Source of the DNA: Siphlonurus alternatus
Taxonomy: Eukaryota > Arthropoda > Insecta > Ephemeroptera > Siphlonuridae
NCBI GenBank assembly: GCA_949825025.1
Contig: OX463778.1
Span: 1,750,501 to 1,814,500, forward strand
Direction of reading: 5' to 3'
Length of the DNA stretch: 64,000 bases
A program made the position numbers and the translations under genes. The number at the start of each line of letters is the position of its first letter. Position 1 is the stretch's first letter. Shown here piece by piece: positions 12,324 through 30,012 of this stretch. The notes beneath the pieces were generated by a model that was given only the letters and a program-made list of their open reading frames with translations, ran no database searches and was not told the origin of the DNA.

Positions 12324-13075
12324 CAGCTCTGTAATATAAAAATAAAATTAGTTTTGATAGAATTTTTTACTTCTATAAAACTTCTATTTGTAATATTGAA
12401 AAATAGCCAATAATTAATATAAGAGTATTCACAATTTTTTTTTCATTCATTTATAATTTTTACACATTTCAAAAGTCAAAATGTCTGCAATTAACAGAAA
12501 GAAGACAAACTTTTTTAATTTATTAATTTACTTAATAAAATTTCTTTACACTATGGAAACATAAGTTATAAAGTTAAAAGCCATAATGTGAGTTATAATT
12601 TAATATTATGATAAAAAGCATACACGTACCTATATACTTGAAAAAATATAAAACATATAATTGCTTAATTAATATGAATTATTGTTGTATGTATTATATA
12701 TATATATACACACATATATAATAAATTAGTTTGACTGTAATATATTGAATTTTCAAATTTACAAATTAATACATCGTCCCTCGTTGGGAATAATTAATGA
12801 GCTATCTGTTATACACAGGTGAGTGCAATTATATGGTTAAAGCTATAAGTAAAAAATGTATAGCTCATTATCCCACATGCATTTTAAAGAGTTAAATACT
12901 TTGACGAGAGACGATAACTTTTTTTCTATAATTAGTTAATCAGGCATGTGTGACTCAAACTCACCGATTTATTTTAAAATGGGAGAAAAATTCATTTTTT
13001 TTGTAAATTATGGTTTGAATTATGGACATAGTCATCACATTTGTTGTGAGTCACATAATAATATAATAATAATAG
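11913..13075. other. AT-rich intergenic DNA with (TA)n
   Basis: No gene is recognised. A TA dinucleotide run of about 53 bp lies at 12267-12319. The small open frames here are AT-rich noise. Confidence 0.6.
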
Positions 13076-13079
13076 TTAA

Positions 13080-13439
13080 GGGTAAGGTAACGCCACCAAT
13101 GTTAAAAAAAGTCCCTCACACAAAAATTCTGAAAAAAATTTAAAATGTTCTCCTCTACATCCCCTATCAGTAGCTAAAATATCAGGTACACAAATTCGAT
13201 CTAGTTTTTGAGTTATGAATTTTTAAAGTTGACTAATTTAACATGGGATTTCCATTTCTCCATGTTAAAGTAGTCAACTTTTAAAATTCATAACTCAAAA
13301 ACTAGATCGTATTTGTATACCTGATATTTTAACTACTGATAGGGGATACTGATAGGGGATGTAGAGGAGAACATTTTAAATTTTTTTCAGAATTTTTGTG
13401 TGAGGGATTTTTTTTAACATTGGTGGCGTTACCTTACCC
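13080..13439. mobile_element. 360-bp foldback MITE with TTAA target duplication
   Basis: The ends read GGGTAAGGTAACGCCACC and its reverse complement, with TTAA duplicated on both sides (13076-13079 and 13440-13443). Long inner arms contain AAATGTTCTCCTCTACATCC, shared with 9595-9902 and 40101-40476. No coding capacity. Confidence 0.9.
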
Positions 13440-13533
13440 TTAAAATATATTATGTAGTCGAACAAAAACTGCTATAAATTTGAAATAAATAATATACACA
13501 CTAACAAAGTAAGTTTCATGAAAATTCCACGTA

Positions 13534-13586
13534 TCAACCAATTATTTTGAAATTTTTTCTACATTTTTTTGGTGCCAAGAACTGTA

Positions 13587-13620
<34 letters not shown>

Positions 13621-13703
13621 GAATTATTGAGGTTGCAAAGGTTTACATGTTATCAAATGGGACTACTACAATCAATGTTTCGTGTTATCTTACTCTTAAT
13701 TAT
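13534..13703. mobile_element. Half copy of a second TTAA-type foldback family
   Basis: Matches the right half of the element at 33853-34237: a GGTGCCAAGAACTGT block, then a long A-run, then TTACATGTTATCAA-like and GTGTTATCTTACTCTTAA sequence. The left half is missing. A 27-base A-run interrupts it at about 13591-13617. Confidence 0.65.
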
Positions 13704-14364
13704 GAATTATGAGTAACAAAATGATTCATTAACGCTAATAATTATTTAAGTAATTTATTAATCACTACCTAATTAATTATTCATGGAAAACGGCACATAA
13801 AATTATCATAATTCATAAATATACAGCTAGAAGATATTAAATTATTTCCCATAAAATAAGTCGAAAACATTATGTCACGAATAATAACTTGAAAAAATTT
13901 AAATTAATTACTTCAATGATTTCATTGTTATAGTATAACTTGCATAAATTTGTTTCAATATTTTAATATTGATACAGTAACGCACATGTTTATAGAGGAA
14001 GTTCATGCAGCTAAAAATGAAGAGTAACAAAATACTTGATTAGCGTGCAACTAATTAATTATTTTAATGGGAAATTAAGGCAAATTAATTTTATTATTAG
14101 ATCAAGAAAAACAGCCTCAACGTTCTCAAAATTGAAATGCATAACATATTAATTATATATATTAATATAATAATAATTATATATATAATAATATGTATAT
14201 AATAATTATAAATATTAGTGTTTTCTAGAAAACAAGTTGAAAAGATCAGTCACTCCTACAAACTTGAATAAATTTACTAAATAACAATCAAAAAGAGGAA
14301 ATGTGACCTGGAGATGCTTTCCGCAATGCCTATGACGTCACTACATTCTTTGGTTAAACTATAA

Positions 14365-14646
14365 AGGTGAAAACAGCCGCTACGCTTAGCACCGCCGATT
14401 TGGTGCTAAGAAAGTCAGTTGAAACATTCGCTCAAATGTTTCCGATCGTGTTTTTTTTAAACAGCTGATTGCCTTAGCACACGAATTCAATGCAATTGTT
14501 GAAAATTTTTGAATTTCGCGGTTAAAACAATTGACGAGCGCAATTATTTGTGCGCTTAGCACCTTAGCACTGAGCTTAGCACCGAGTTTGGCCTCTCCAA
14601 ACTTCCGACCAATCAGAACGCGTAGAGTGGGCGGCTGTTTTCACCT
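14365..14646. mobile_element. 282-bp MITE, second copy of the AGGTGAAAAC family
   Basis: Almost identical to 4974-5255 with the same perfect 16-bp inverted ends. The flanks here are TATAA on both sides (14360-14364 and 14647-14651), against TTAA for the first copy, so the true target-duplication length is unresolved. The copy lies in the spacer of the large inverted repeat. Confidence 0.85.
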
Positions 14647-14780
14647 TATAACACTTGTAAACAGTAATACACGTAATTATTGCATTGTTGCTTGTATTAT
14701 TTTTTATTTTATCTCAATTTTAAGTATGATATATGCAGTACTAAAAAAAAAATCGCATAAAATTCACACTGTGTGTGTTT

Positions 14781-15423
14781 AAAGTGTGCGCTAGAAAAAA
14801 AAGTTGAGTTAGTATTTTCTAAAAATAGTTCAAGTAGTGCTCCATATCAAACCAAAATTAAAAAAATTCTATCTCAAATAGGTTTGCCAGAAAAAAATTG
14901 CAAAGTCAGAGTGAATGCGTCGCTTAACATGGGGCCTTACCTGACAAAAACCCTCGAATATCTCGAAAAAATACACCGTTAGGTGGTATGAAAAAAATAT
15001 AGTGATGTTCTATGACCCAAGCTTTAACCAAAAACCGATTAAAAAAAATTTCTCTCGAATCCATTTTTCCGTAAAAAAATAATAAAAAATCTTATGGGAA
15101 TTAACATGGTAGATTTTCTTGATTTTTTTACGGAAAAATGGATTCGAGAGAAATTTTTTTTAATCGGTTTTTGGTTAAAGCTTGGGTCATAGAACATCAC
15201 TATATTTTTTTCATACCACCTAACGGTGTATTTTTTCGAGATATTCGAGGGTTTTTGTCAGGTAAGGCCCCATGTTAAGCGACGCGTTTACTCTGACTTT
15301 GGAATTTTTTTCTGGCAAACCTATTTGAGATGGAATTTTTTGAATTTTGGTTTGATATGGAGGACTACTTGAACTATTTTTATAAAATACTAACTCAACT
15401 TTTTTTTCTAGCGCGCACTTTAC
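14781..15423. mobile_element. ~640-bp foldback element, nearly continuous palindrome
   Basis: Two arms of about 310 bp (from AAAGTGTGCGCTAG and ending CTAGCGCGCACTTT) are close reverse complements, with a very short loop near 15102. The small open frames on opposite strands of the two arms are mirror images caused by the palindrome and are not genes. Confidence 0.85.
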
Positions 15424-15934
15424 TTTAACAATATTTTCTTTCGATTCAGCTACTAAAAATATGACATGCAGGAACATAATTATATTAATTAATGATGTTT
15501 AATTTATTTAAACACGTAAGATATTTTAACATATATGTATGTATATTAAAATATAAATATATTAATATATCTTACGTGTTTCAATTTGGAGAGGTTTGAT
15601 AAATTTGTATGCATATATTATGCTTTACTGTACAGTGTATTGTATTTTAAATTATGAACATAATTAATAATAATAATTGTAACTACAATATATATACAAA
15701 GGCACTTCGCACAAAGATTAGTCCAGTAAAAATTTCTGGAACAATCCCGAAATTAACAAACAGTTTGTTCTTCAGTAATATTACTAATATTCATAACACT
15801 GGGGAAGGACAATCACTTGACATTGAATGAAGTTCGTCAGCACTTTCTTTTAAAACCAAGTCCTCTCAGACCAACCACAGGGGGTCTTACTTTGAGCTCG
15901 TGTGTGCGTCCTACGAGTGTGACTCTGCCGTCCT

Positions 15935-18111
15935 TCAGTCGTCCTCCTTCTTCGGCTTGAGGTCCACCATTGCATGGAACTCCTCAGGACTGTAGCTGCA
16001 AACGAACGAGCTTGTTAGTTGATGTAATCAAATATCATATCTGAGACTTCATATAAATTTTAAGCATAAACTTTTTTTTTAGTATTATTTGTGTTAATAA
16101 TTAGCAACATTTTATAAATAGGAGGAATAATTAACCCAATTTATAGAAGGGCTTGGCAATGATTAAAACCCTGTTTGAACAGATATTATTGTTAAACTTT
16201 ATTTTTAATTTTCATCGTCAAGACACCATAAATACTAGAATAACAATATATATGGCAGTGTTAAATAGTATTGATAAAATGATATAACAGAAAACAGTGT
16301 CATCTGATGGAATGACTGTAAAAACAGATAGGAGATGGCTACTCACCCTGGAAGATTCTGCAGGTCGCAGACAAACCAATACACGTATTTCTTGCCGGCA
16401 GTCTTGTGGATGATGTTCTTGTCGTAGTAGTAGCGCAGGCCGCGGCTCAGCTCCTCGTAGTTCATCTTGGGCTTATTTTTGTGGATGCCCCATCGTCAAG
16501 CCACCTCATCTGAACTCCCAGCCGTCGCCTGTCCACGAGATGAACGCCTGGCATGCTTTGTCCGTCAGCAACTCCAGCAGGAACTGACACAACTGGATGG
16601 GCCCGGAGCCGGTGAAGCAGGGGCCTCCGCCACCTGTGTCGGTAAAACATAAGGTTCAGGCTTTGTGTGCCAACTTTTAATTTTAATTAAGTTACATCAG
16701 TAATGTATCTATCCTAAAATGTGAGAATTTCAAAAATTCATTTAGATACAGTAGTTTCTAGTAATTAATACCGTGTTTTAATTATATCTTGTGTTCTGTT
16801 TTTAACTTAATTTCTTACTGAGGTAAAGTTCGAAACAAAGTTATTATAATAATTGATAAATAATTATTGTTAAAATTTTATAATCTGTTCCTAACTTTTA
16901 TATTTGGCCTAATGTGTTTTAATGAATTTCTTTAGTCTAGCCAATCTTCATTATTTGGTTGGTTCACTCACCTGAATATCCTGCCAGCATTGCACTCTGC
17001 AGAGCTGGGGTTGGCTTGTTCTCTGCTCCCCCTGGTGGAGCGTGGTGCTGGAGGTAGGCGGGGTGGGGGTGAGAGTGGGGAGGATCCAGGTCATTGCCAG
17101 GGCTCGCTGATGCCCAGTGATCGCCCCCACCACCCCCAGAGTGCACGCTGCTAGGCACTGTCTGGAAGCGGGAAGTGTCGCAGTGTGGGCCTACCATAGG
17201 GGTCACTATAGGCATCATGTGGGGGACTATAGCGACCTGAAACAATGTATAGAAATTAAAAACACTGAAACTTAATTAGAATATCATTTGCAACAAACAT
17301 AAAGGGCTAATAATTTTATCAACACTATTTTAGGTTAATACACAGGCTATACAGTAGTAAATATTAAGTTTCAACAAGATATTTCGGAACTTGCAAATTA
17401 GGATGGAGCAAGTAATAATAAAATATTACTAAGGATATTACCTAACACTTTTTTAATTTCAATTTCAAAATGTGCAACTACAGTGACTGAAACTCACCTC
17501 TGCTGCTGTAGCTCTTGGGATAATGTGGTTGATAAGTGTGCTCCAGCAGGGCTCCTGGTTCGCTGGAGTAGAACTCTGGTGAGCTCTCAAGGTGGTGGTA
17601 GGGGGAGGGGTGTGTGGAGTGTCCGTTGGCCCCAGGGTGATCCAGAGAATGGTACTCTGCGTCCGGGTCATGGTACTGAGGCACAAACACACCATTGGCC
17701 AGTCAGCTCAGCCAGCTGCTGTGGCGACGCCTGCTGCAGCGCCTCCAGCTGGTTGTAGCCTGCGACACTAAAGATATATATTATATTAGCACTGATTGTA
17801 AAACAACAATGTTTTGATGTAATTGTTCTTTTAATGTTTTTAATTTATGGGTGCATCATATCAATGAAGTTTCTTATTTTACTTCAAAATACCCCCCTCT
17901 TTCCCTCCTAAAGTGGTCCTCTCACCTTGGGATCCACTACAGCGAGGGTCTTGGCACTGCCTTTGAAACTGTCTGTCCCCGCCTCTCTGGTGTCGGTGCT
18001 CGTCTCAGAGCCGCAGATCCTAGAGTCGTCCGAGTCAAGGCTGGTGCGCTCATCGCGACCTGGCTTGCCAAACTTAGTGGAGGGGGGAAGCTGGCACTTC
18101 ATCTTCTCTAC
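15935..18111 (-). pseudogene. ETS1/Pointed-like transcription factor gene, disrupted
   Basis: Minus-strand exons with GT-AG borders: 18111-17926, 17767-17498, 17236-16972, 16633-16347, 15995-15935 (stop). The last two encode a recognisable ETS domain: [79 protein letters not shown], closest to ETS1/ETS2/Pointed. Lesions are several. Exon 2 changes frame near 17690, after LTG and before NGVFVPQYHD. Exon 3 changes frame near 17160-17175, before FQTVPSS. In exon 4, after WEF, about 14 nt encoding the conserved KLSDP are missing, and the next conserved Arg codon (V-A-R-R-W-G) is TGA. Conserved Trp in QLWQF is Cys and Arg in YRFVC is Trp. No PNT/SAM domain is seen; 5' exons may lie elsewhere. Introns are retained, so this is not a retrocopy. 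Confidence 0.85.
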
Positions 18112-18964
18112 CTGCGGCACAATCAGGCCGGGTGACATCAGTAACGTAGCTTCCTTATTTAAATGTAAACTTTTACACAGTGTCAAATTGTTGAACATAA
18201 GAAACAAATAATAAACAGAAAGTAAACAAACAATATACACGCAGTAACAAAAACCATGGAGTAAATTGTATAAAATATATATTTTTTAATGTATGAGAAA
18301 TATAGCTAGAGAAATACACTAATTTTATAAATATCTCTGCAATCTTAGTTTTCTAAAACAATCCCACTTAATTTTGATGCATTGAAGGTAGTATGCATAT
18401 ACAGTATCCATATAAAATATATTCATTATATTTTATGTATGTATGTATGTATATATATATATATTATATATATATATATATATATGCATATATACCGGTA
18501 TGCTATGCATACAGTACGTATGCATAGTTATTGGGTTATTAGAGCTAATAGGATGTTCAAATTATAAAGCAGTCACATTTAATACAAAGGTATAAATATA
18601 TGCACACAGTACAAGAAAAATCAATGAAGGAGGGAGGATGATGTTTGAGTAGTTTGACCTTGTATTTTTATTTGATTAATTATAACAAAATAAATAAAAA
18701 TAAATAAATAATAATTAAGTAAACTTTACCTTGTGTCACACAGCGGTACAGTACTTACAGTAGCATACCATATGAACTTCGCTAGCTCACTTTTAGACGA
18801 AAAACATTACAATTCTTATAAAGATTATTTACTCAAACGTTACAAGTTCCATATTTTATGATATTGTAACATTCCTGTCCGTAGAAGTGCAGATAAACAC
18901 CTACATTTTCAAAAAAAAACAGGCTAGGCTCATTCGCGTCCAACAACCAGCTGTGTCAGGAAAA

Positions 18965-19018
18965 ATGGCGACTATTAATTCTGTTAACCCTTTCGATCGC
19001 GAGATGAACATTTTCGGT
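18965..19018 (+). other. Possible short first exon in right arm
   Basis: ATG in a favourable context (AAAAATGGCG) opens 18 codons beginning MATINSVNPF, ending at a GTAATA donor-like site. The surroundings are richer in CpG than the rest of the arm. The mirror copy in the left arm starts at 7718 on the minus strand. No downstream exon could be joined, so this is only a candidate. Confidence 0.15.
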
Positions 19019-19602
19019 AATATCTTTTTACAGACGAAGTGTCAACAAATATGCTTCTCAAATATTACACACAGAATTTAATAAGAAATCGTTTGATGTA
19101 ACATTCTTGGTCATTGCTTTAGTAATAAATTAGTTTCAAAATTTTGAAACGAATCATTTCAACCTGGACTGTATCTTGCAGAAAGTTCTTCAAGACAGAA
19201 ACGCGCAATGATCTCCTTTTAGTAATTCCTAGACCAGAGTTTTGAAGTGTATTTCATTTTGTACTTTTTTAACTATTCTTCACATATTAGATAACAAAAA
19301 TGAAATAGCAGGCTTAGAAAATTAAAGAAGTAAGGCCAAGTATTTTACCATGTATAGGCTTAATTATGCATTGTACTTCAGAGAGTTAATTTCTACGATT
19401 TTTCTTAAATGTGTCACTTTACAAATGAGATCAAGTTTTCAAAGTGAACTTAATAACTTAGTACGTTATCTTGTTACTAATTAGAAGAGCTGAATCATTG
19501 CATTTAATGCATAAATGTGAGTTTTTTGAAAAATAGGTACTTTAAATAAAGCGGTGAAAATAATTTTTCGCGACTGGAGCGCCATCTATCAGATACATAA
19601 TA

Positions 19603-21095
19603 AACCATTTTTGTAAAATTGGGATTAATTTACTAATTAAATCGGTAATTGACTTGGGTTTGTCTGTACGTTTAAAACGGTGGAGGGGGTTTAACCTGAT
19701 AATGAAGGAAATGTAAAAAATAAATTACAATGTCCTACTTATTGTCTTTCTACTGACATTTTACAAAAAAAAATTTTTTTGTGTGTTTTAGCCCAAATTT
19801 CCTAGTTGAATTTGTCCCAACCCTTGGCAAAAATGACAAAAAATTATGTATAAACTCATAGTTAATGTCACGTAAAATTTTGAAGCGGATCTCCGTGTCC
19901 TTCACGTAATGCCACGGCTTTTAGATTGCGCAACCCTTTGTAGCCGCGTGATGTAATTAATTAAGTACGTGGTTCCTATTACTTTGAACGCGTGCAACTG
20001 AGACAAACAATTAGGGCCGATAAAATGTCTATACAAAGAAAATAATTTAAATTGCAGACTCGTTGTCCTTCTAGCCTATATTTGTCCATATGTAGCAAAA
20101 CCTATAGACACGCAGAATATAACATCAGTTACATTTTAGCCCAAATTATATGTGTAACGTTAAATTTACTTGAAAAAATATAATAAATCCTAACATCGGG
20201 TTTATGGAGCATGGGTGGAATTTTTTTCTACGAGAATACTTTGTCCTAACTGTCTGAAAAAAAATATTGACCAAAATTATCCGTGCAGCACAAGTGACGT
20301 CAATGCAACACGGTTTCGGTAGCCGCTGGTTTCCTATTTGTCAGAACGTAATAAAACTTGGGCACAATTTACATACATATCAGATGCATAATATATTGTG
20401 AAAATCAACCGCAGAACCCGTGTCCTTCGTATGAAAATTTTTCCTTAATTGGGCAAAAAATTTAAAAAAATTACTTTTTGGGCTAAAAAAATTAAATTTG
20501 GGGTCAAACACAATAAATAATTATTTTATTATACCTAAATAATTATCAAATTGATTTTGAGACACGCAGTCCTTGTCCTTCTTGACTTTTTATCGTTAAT
20601 ATACCAAACGCGCTATGCAGTGCGCTTGGCCTGTTATGACGCTATTAGAATTTTAATTAATTCCCTAATTATCTGAACGTTAACATAATTGGGTGACCGC
20701 ATCCTGAGTATTACTTGCATTTATTACCAAAAAATTAATTTGCAACTCGGTGTCCTTCATTGCCAAAATTAGGTAATTATCCCAGAATTGCGGAGCATGT
20801 ACTAAAATTGTTTTTCTTTATATAAATTAAAATTATATGAATTAGAGAAAGTAAACTGATTCTAATTACTAATAACATCGTTTTTTATGATATGGTAAAG
20901 TTTTGGACGTCATTGTATTGGTTTTTGATGCTTTTTTATTGAATAATTAAATTTGCGTGACACCTGAAGCGTCATTTTTAAAAAATTGCCACCCCTTAAT
21001 TTCGAGTCCGGACGTTATGAAATTTCGGCATAGTATATTTTATTTGCCCTTCTATCAGTTCCGTTTTGTAATATTTACCAATCTGGTGTCCTTCG
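19603..21095. repeat. Degenerate ~335-bp dimeric satellite (right arm)
   Basis: Inverted copy of the array at 5588-7080, with landmarks GTGTCCTTC recurring at the mirrored positions. Confidence 0.5.
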
Positions 21096-21511
21096 AGGTA
21101 AAAATTTGACTTTAATTAACGAAAATACTTGTATTGATGACATTTTTTATACTTCAGTTTTCTACGTCAATTTAAACTTCTAAGTGTTATAATAGTGTAA
21201 AATCGATGCATTATGCATTGAACAACATCATTCAATGCACTAGAACGCCGAACAATAACTCATTAATTAGGTATTAATGAATTACTAGTGCAATGCGCTA
21301 GCCTCGCACCCAGGCCCCCACAACTCTGTTGAACGTTTTATACAAGTTATACATAATTATATAACTTCAGGGTCGTATCAGCTGTGGGTTTGCTGTTTGC
21401 TTACAATCGTTTTTCACTTATTTATCGGAGCTAACTTCACGACAGCTCATCAGCTGGCGACAAAAAATCACTTGAAACTTTCTTCTCTACGGCCTCTATT
21501 TGACCTTAACC

Positions 21512-26575
<5,064 letters not shown>

Positions 26576-26984
26576 CCTCTCAACACCCCTCAGCACTCTC
26601 ATTCGGAGAATCTTCCCTTCCCTCATAGACACGCTCACATTTACTAAAAAAAAATCACTTTTTGCATCAATTAATGAAGAATCAAGCAGTTTTTTAAAAA
26701 TAAATGTGACACATGATAGAGCTTTCACCTTATACATCAGCAACTCACCAGTCTCATTGCTATTTCTTCAACCAAGAGAAACACATTAAAAATATTATAT
26801 GATAATATATTTCTACAGCAGCAATGTGATTCGTTAATTTAAATGTTAATGTTAAATGTTAACAAGTCATCAATTTGATATTTTATTTAGTCTTTAAGTC
26901 TCTTTGAATGTGATTAAAATAAAGAGCCATATTATGAACAAGATCGAATCATAAAAATAAAAAATATATGTGAGGAAATTAAAT

Positions 26985-27027
<43 letters not shown>

Positions 27028-29148
27028 CTGAGACATGAAAATATGGTGATAAAATACAATCCTTTAAATCAATTAAAATGACCATTGATAAATAATTAAT
27101 AGTAATGTAATAATAAATCAACGAATGTCCCTTTTCTTTTAAAAATAATCCTGTAAGTAAATGTAAAAAAATAATAATACTTAATTTTACTAGGATGTGG
27201 ACAGCTTGCATGAACTTTTTATCTTTCTTTTTAGGTATCATCTCGACTCTAAGGTGAATTATTTGACAATTTCCACAAATTTCCCAATGCATGAAAATCA
27301 AGATGGAAAAAATAGATTTTTGAATGCATGCAACAAATATCAAAATTACCTAAATTGTAACATGAAATGCTTATTTGAAACTTGTTCAACTGTATTTTTA
27401 TTATTATTATTGGGTATTTAATATATATATATATATCATTAAATGTCATTGCAAGACGTTAATTATGCTATTTTTGAGTTATAAACTCATTTTTTTTTTT
27501 TTATATAATTTCTTTTAAGTTGGTGCTTGTTTTTTTCCTTGAAACTTAAAAGGTCACAATTAATGGTTCAGCATTTTTGAATTAGAGAGGGACTAGAATA
27601 ACGTGTTTTATTAATTTCATAGCCAGACAATAATATATAATGTGTGAAGCCACGGGTCAGAATAAACAAAATCTAGCTCCCATCAATTACAGTATAAAAC
27701 AATTAAACTACTCCCAACTTAAGCCTATAGCTACTATGACAAAATATTTTCCTGTAGAGTATTATATTAGTGGAGGCAGGAAAATATGAGGTAGGTGAAA
27801 ATTGCACCTTTATTGATGTAGAAACAATGTATAAATTTGCTTGGTAGAGGAATTTTGAAGTGGCATTCTACAAGTATGATAAAATTGATAGTAAGTAAAT
27901 ATGTGCCCTATGGAACTGATAGAGTAATTTGGAATGCTTTGTTTTGCTTTTTCTTTGTTGCATAATATAACATATATCATTCTTGTATTTAAAAAAATGC
28001 TTTTAATTTGTTTGTATATCCTGGGTGTTGGATTTAAATAAAGCCAAGCAAAATGTAAAAAATACTTTGTGTTTTCTTAACAATCCTTTGGTACACACAA
28101 TTTTTACTATTCAGAATTAGTCTGTTAATTATATTTTTATCAATATAATAAATTTTGTGTCTTCATTTATTTTTAAATATATTTAGTATAGTATTTTAAT
28201 TGTCAGCTATTTTTAAATATATTATAATTAAATAAGACCAATTTAAAACTTTGCTTGTAGGGTACAATTTTTTTGTTATTTTGGGTATTGGCGTAATAAA
28301 GTTAGTGCGAACCTTATAATATATAAGTGCGGTAACTGCTGGGAACTACGTGCGTCTGATGGCGAGGATTGCTGTATATGATTAACATTGTAAAATCATG
28401 TAAATGCTCGATCTGTCAGCATGCAGCCATGGCACAGCATAATTTTACAGAAATGACAACACGATAATTGGTTGTCAAATATATACTTTCGGACAAATAT
28501 AAAAAAATATTTCAACTTCTTAATTAATTAAGTGATTTTTTCCTAAAAATTTGATAATTTTTGTGATTCGATCTTCCCATGCTATAGGTATTGCCGTATC
28601 CTCGATGCAAAGAGCAAAATTTTCAGACGTCAAGATCTCTTGGTCCTTTATGTTCTCTATAGACTGTTTTTTATAGCTATAGCAGGGGAGGGGGGGAGCA
28701 ATTACAAGGTTTGTGGCACAGTATAGAGAAGATAGTAGAGAAAGTCGTATGTTAGAATCGAAGTCGAAAACTGCTCGCGTCAACGGCATGTTTGTCCGCC
28801 GCAATGTTAAAATCATAGGAAAGGGGCACGACCAAATAATGGGGCATCCTGCATGGTATAGGAGAATCAACTATAATCTGCTCTAACTCGGAAATTATTA
28901 AAGCTAGCACAGTGGAACTTTCACTAAAATATTAGAAAAAAAATCTAGTATTTTTTACAAAAAAAAAAGTAAGCTCTTAACCCAATATTCAAAAAGTGTC
29001 AAAAATTGACTTCAGCTCTCCCGTAGCGCAGGTATGGGAGTTTGGCTACTATCTTTCCTGTACTGTGGTTTGTGGAACCATAGCCCTCTGGTGGACTGCC
29101 CCCGCCTCCCCCCCCCCCCCCTGCCCCAAATTTTTTTCTGGATCTGAT
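26576..29148. other. GOT1 3' flank and AT-rich intergenic DNA
   Basis: Candidate polyadenylation signals AATAAA follow the GOT1 stop near 26917 and 28037. A T-run lies at 26990-27022. Open frames at 26894-27343 and 28520-28870 have no recognisable domain and I do not treat them as genes. Confidence 0.5.
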
Positions 29149-29217
29149 GCGCCTGTTACGCGTTAGAGGTGATCGAGACTGAAACCGTGGAAATCCTCAG
29201 TTGATCAGGACGGTCAG
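29149..29217 (-). mobile_element. Diverged fragment of 5S-SINE 3' region
   Basis: GCCTGTTACGCGT, then GAAACCGTGGAAATCCTCAG and CAGGACGG, match the middle of the SINE 3' body in degraded form. A pyrimidine-rich tract precedes it. Confidence 0.5.
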
Positions 29218-29307
29218 TGCAGTATGTATTATTTGCAAGCCATGAAACTCCGTACCCCAACAATTAATAAGTAATAAAAATATTACACACCTCTTATCAC
29301 TAACACT

Positions 29308-30012
29308 CTGACCACTACCACTTGGTCTGACCACTACCACTAGATCTGACCACTACCACTTAGGTCCTACCACTTAGTCTAGTGGTCCTACCACTATTAA
29401 GGCTACCACTTAGTCTGACCACTACCACTTAGGTCCTACCACTTAGTCTAGTGGTCCTACCACTAAGGCTACCACTTGATGTGACCACTACCACTAGATC
29501 TGACCACTTAGTCTGACCACTACCACTAGATCTGACCACTACCACTTAGGTCCTACCACTTAGTCTGACCACTACCACTAGATCTGACCACTACCACTTA
29601 GGTCCTACCACTTAGTCTAGTGGTCCTACCACTAAGGCTACCACTTGATGTGACCACTACCACTAGATCTGACCACTACCACTTAGGTCCTACCACTTAA
29701 TCTGACCACTACCACTAGATCTGACCACTACCACTTAGGTCCTACCACTTAGTCTAGTGGTCCTACCACTAAAGCTACCACTTGGTGTGACCACTACCAC
29801 TAGATCTGACCACTACCACTTAGGTCCTACCACTTAGTCTAGTGGTCCTACCACTTAGTCTAGTGGTCCTACCACTAAGGCTACCACATGGTCTGACCAC
29901 TACCACTAGGCTCTACCACTAGATTTAGTGGTCCTACCACTAAATTTAGTGGTCCTACCACTAAATCTAGTGGTCTGACCACTCATTTTAGGTGGTCAAA
30001 TCATGACCACTA
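29308..30012. repeat. CCACTACCACT minisatellite with inverted units
   Basis: About 700 bp of imperfect tandem units built from GACCACTACCACTAGATCT, CCACTTAGGTCCTACCACTT and AGTCTAGTGGTCCTACCACT. The last contains AGTGG...CCACT inverted pairs, so single strands could form many small hairpins. There is a higher-order period of roughly 100-130 bp (a unit ending in AAGGCTACCACTTG recurs). It is not coding. Confidence 0.92.

Larger units (their letters stand above)
17110..21368. repeat. Right arm of 4.26-kb near-identical inverted repeat
   Basis: Reverse complement of 5315-9575. Its inner end lies inside the ETS exon 17236-16972, which here continues intact into the rest of the gene, so this side looks ancestral and the left arm looks like the copy (inference). 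Its outer end lies 143 bp upstream of the GOT1 start codon, so GOT1's upstream sequence is also duplicated next to LSG1. Confidence 0.95.

Noticed and set aside
14773..15477. Two similar frames (69 and 85 aa) on opposite strands sharing KKVELVF and SLNMGPYLTKTLEYLE
   Set aside because: They are the two arms of one palindromic element translated on opposite strands; no domain and no independent coding evidence.
28520..28870. 116-aa minus-strand frame
   Set aside because: No recognisable domain, no clear splice or promoter context, and composition not convincingly coding.
29308..30012. CRISPR-like repeat array
   Set aside because: The units are contiguous with no unique spacers, and the window is eukaryotic.
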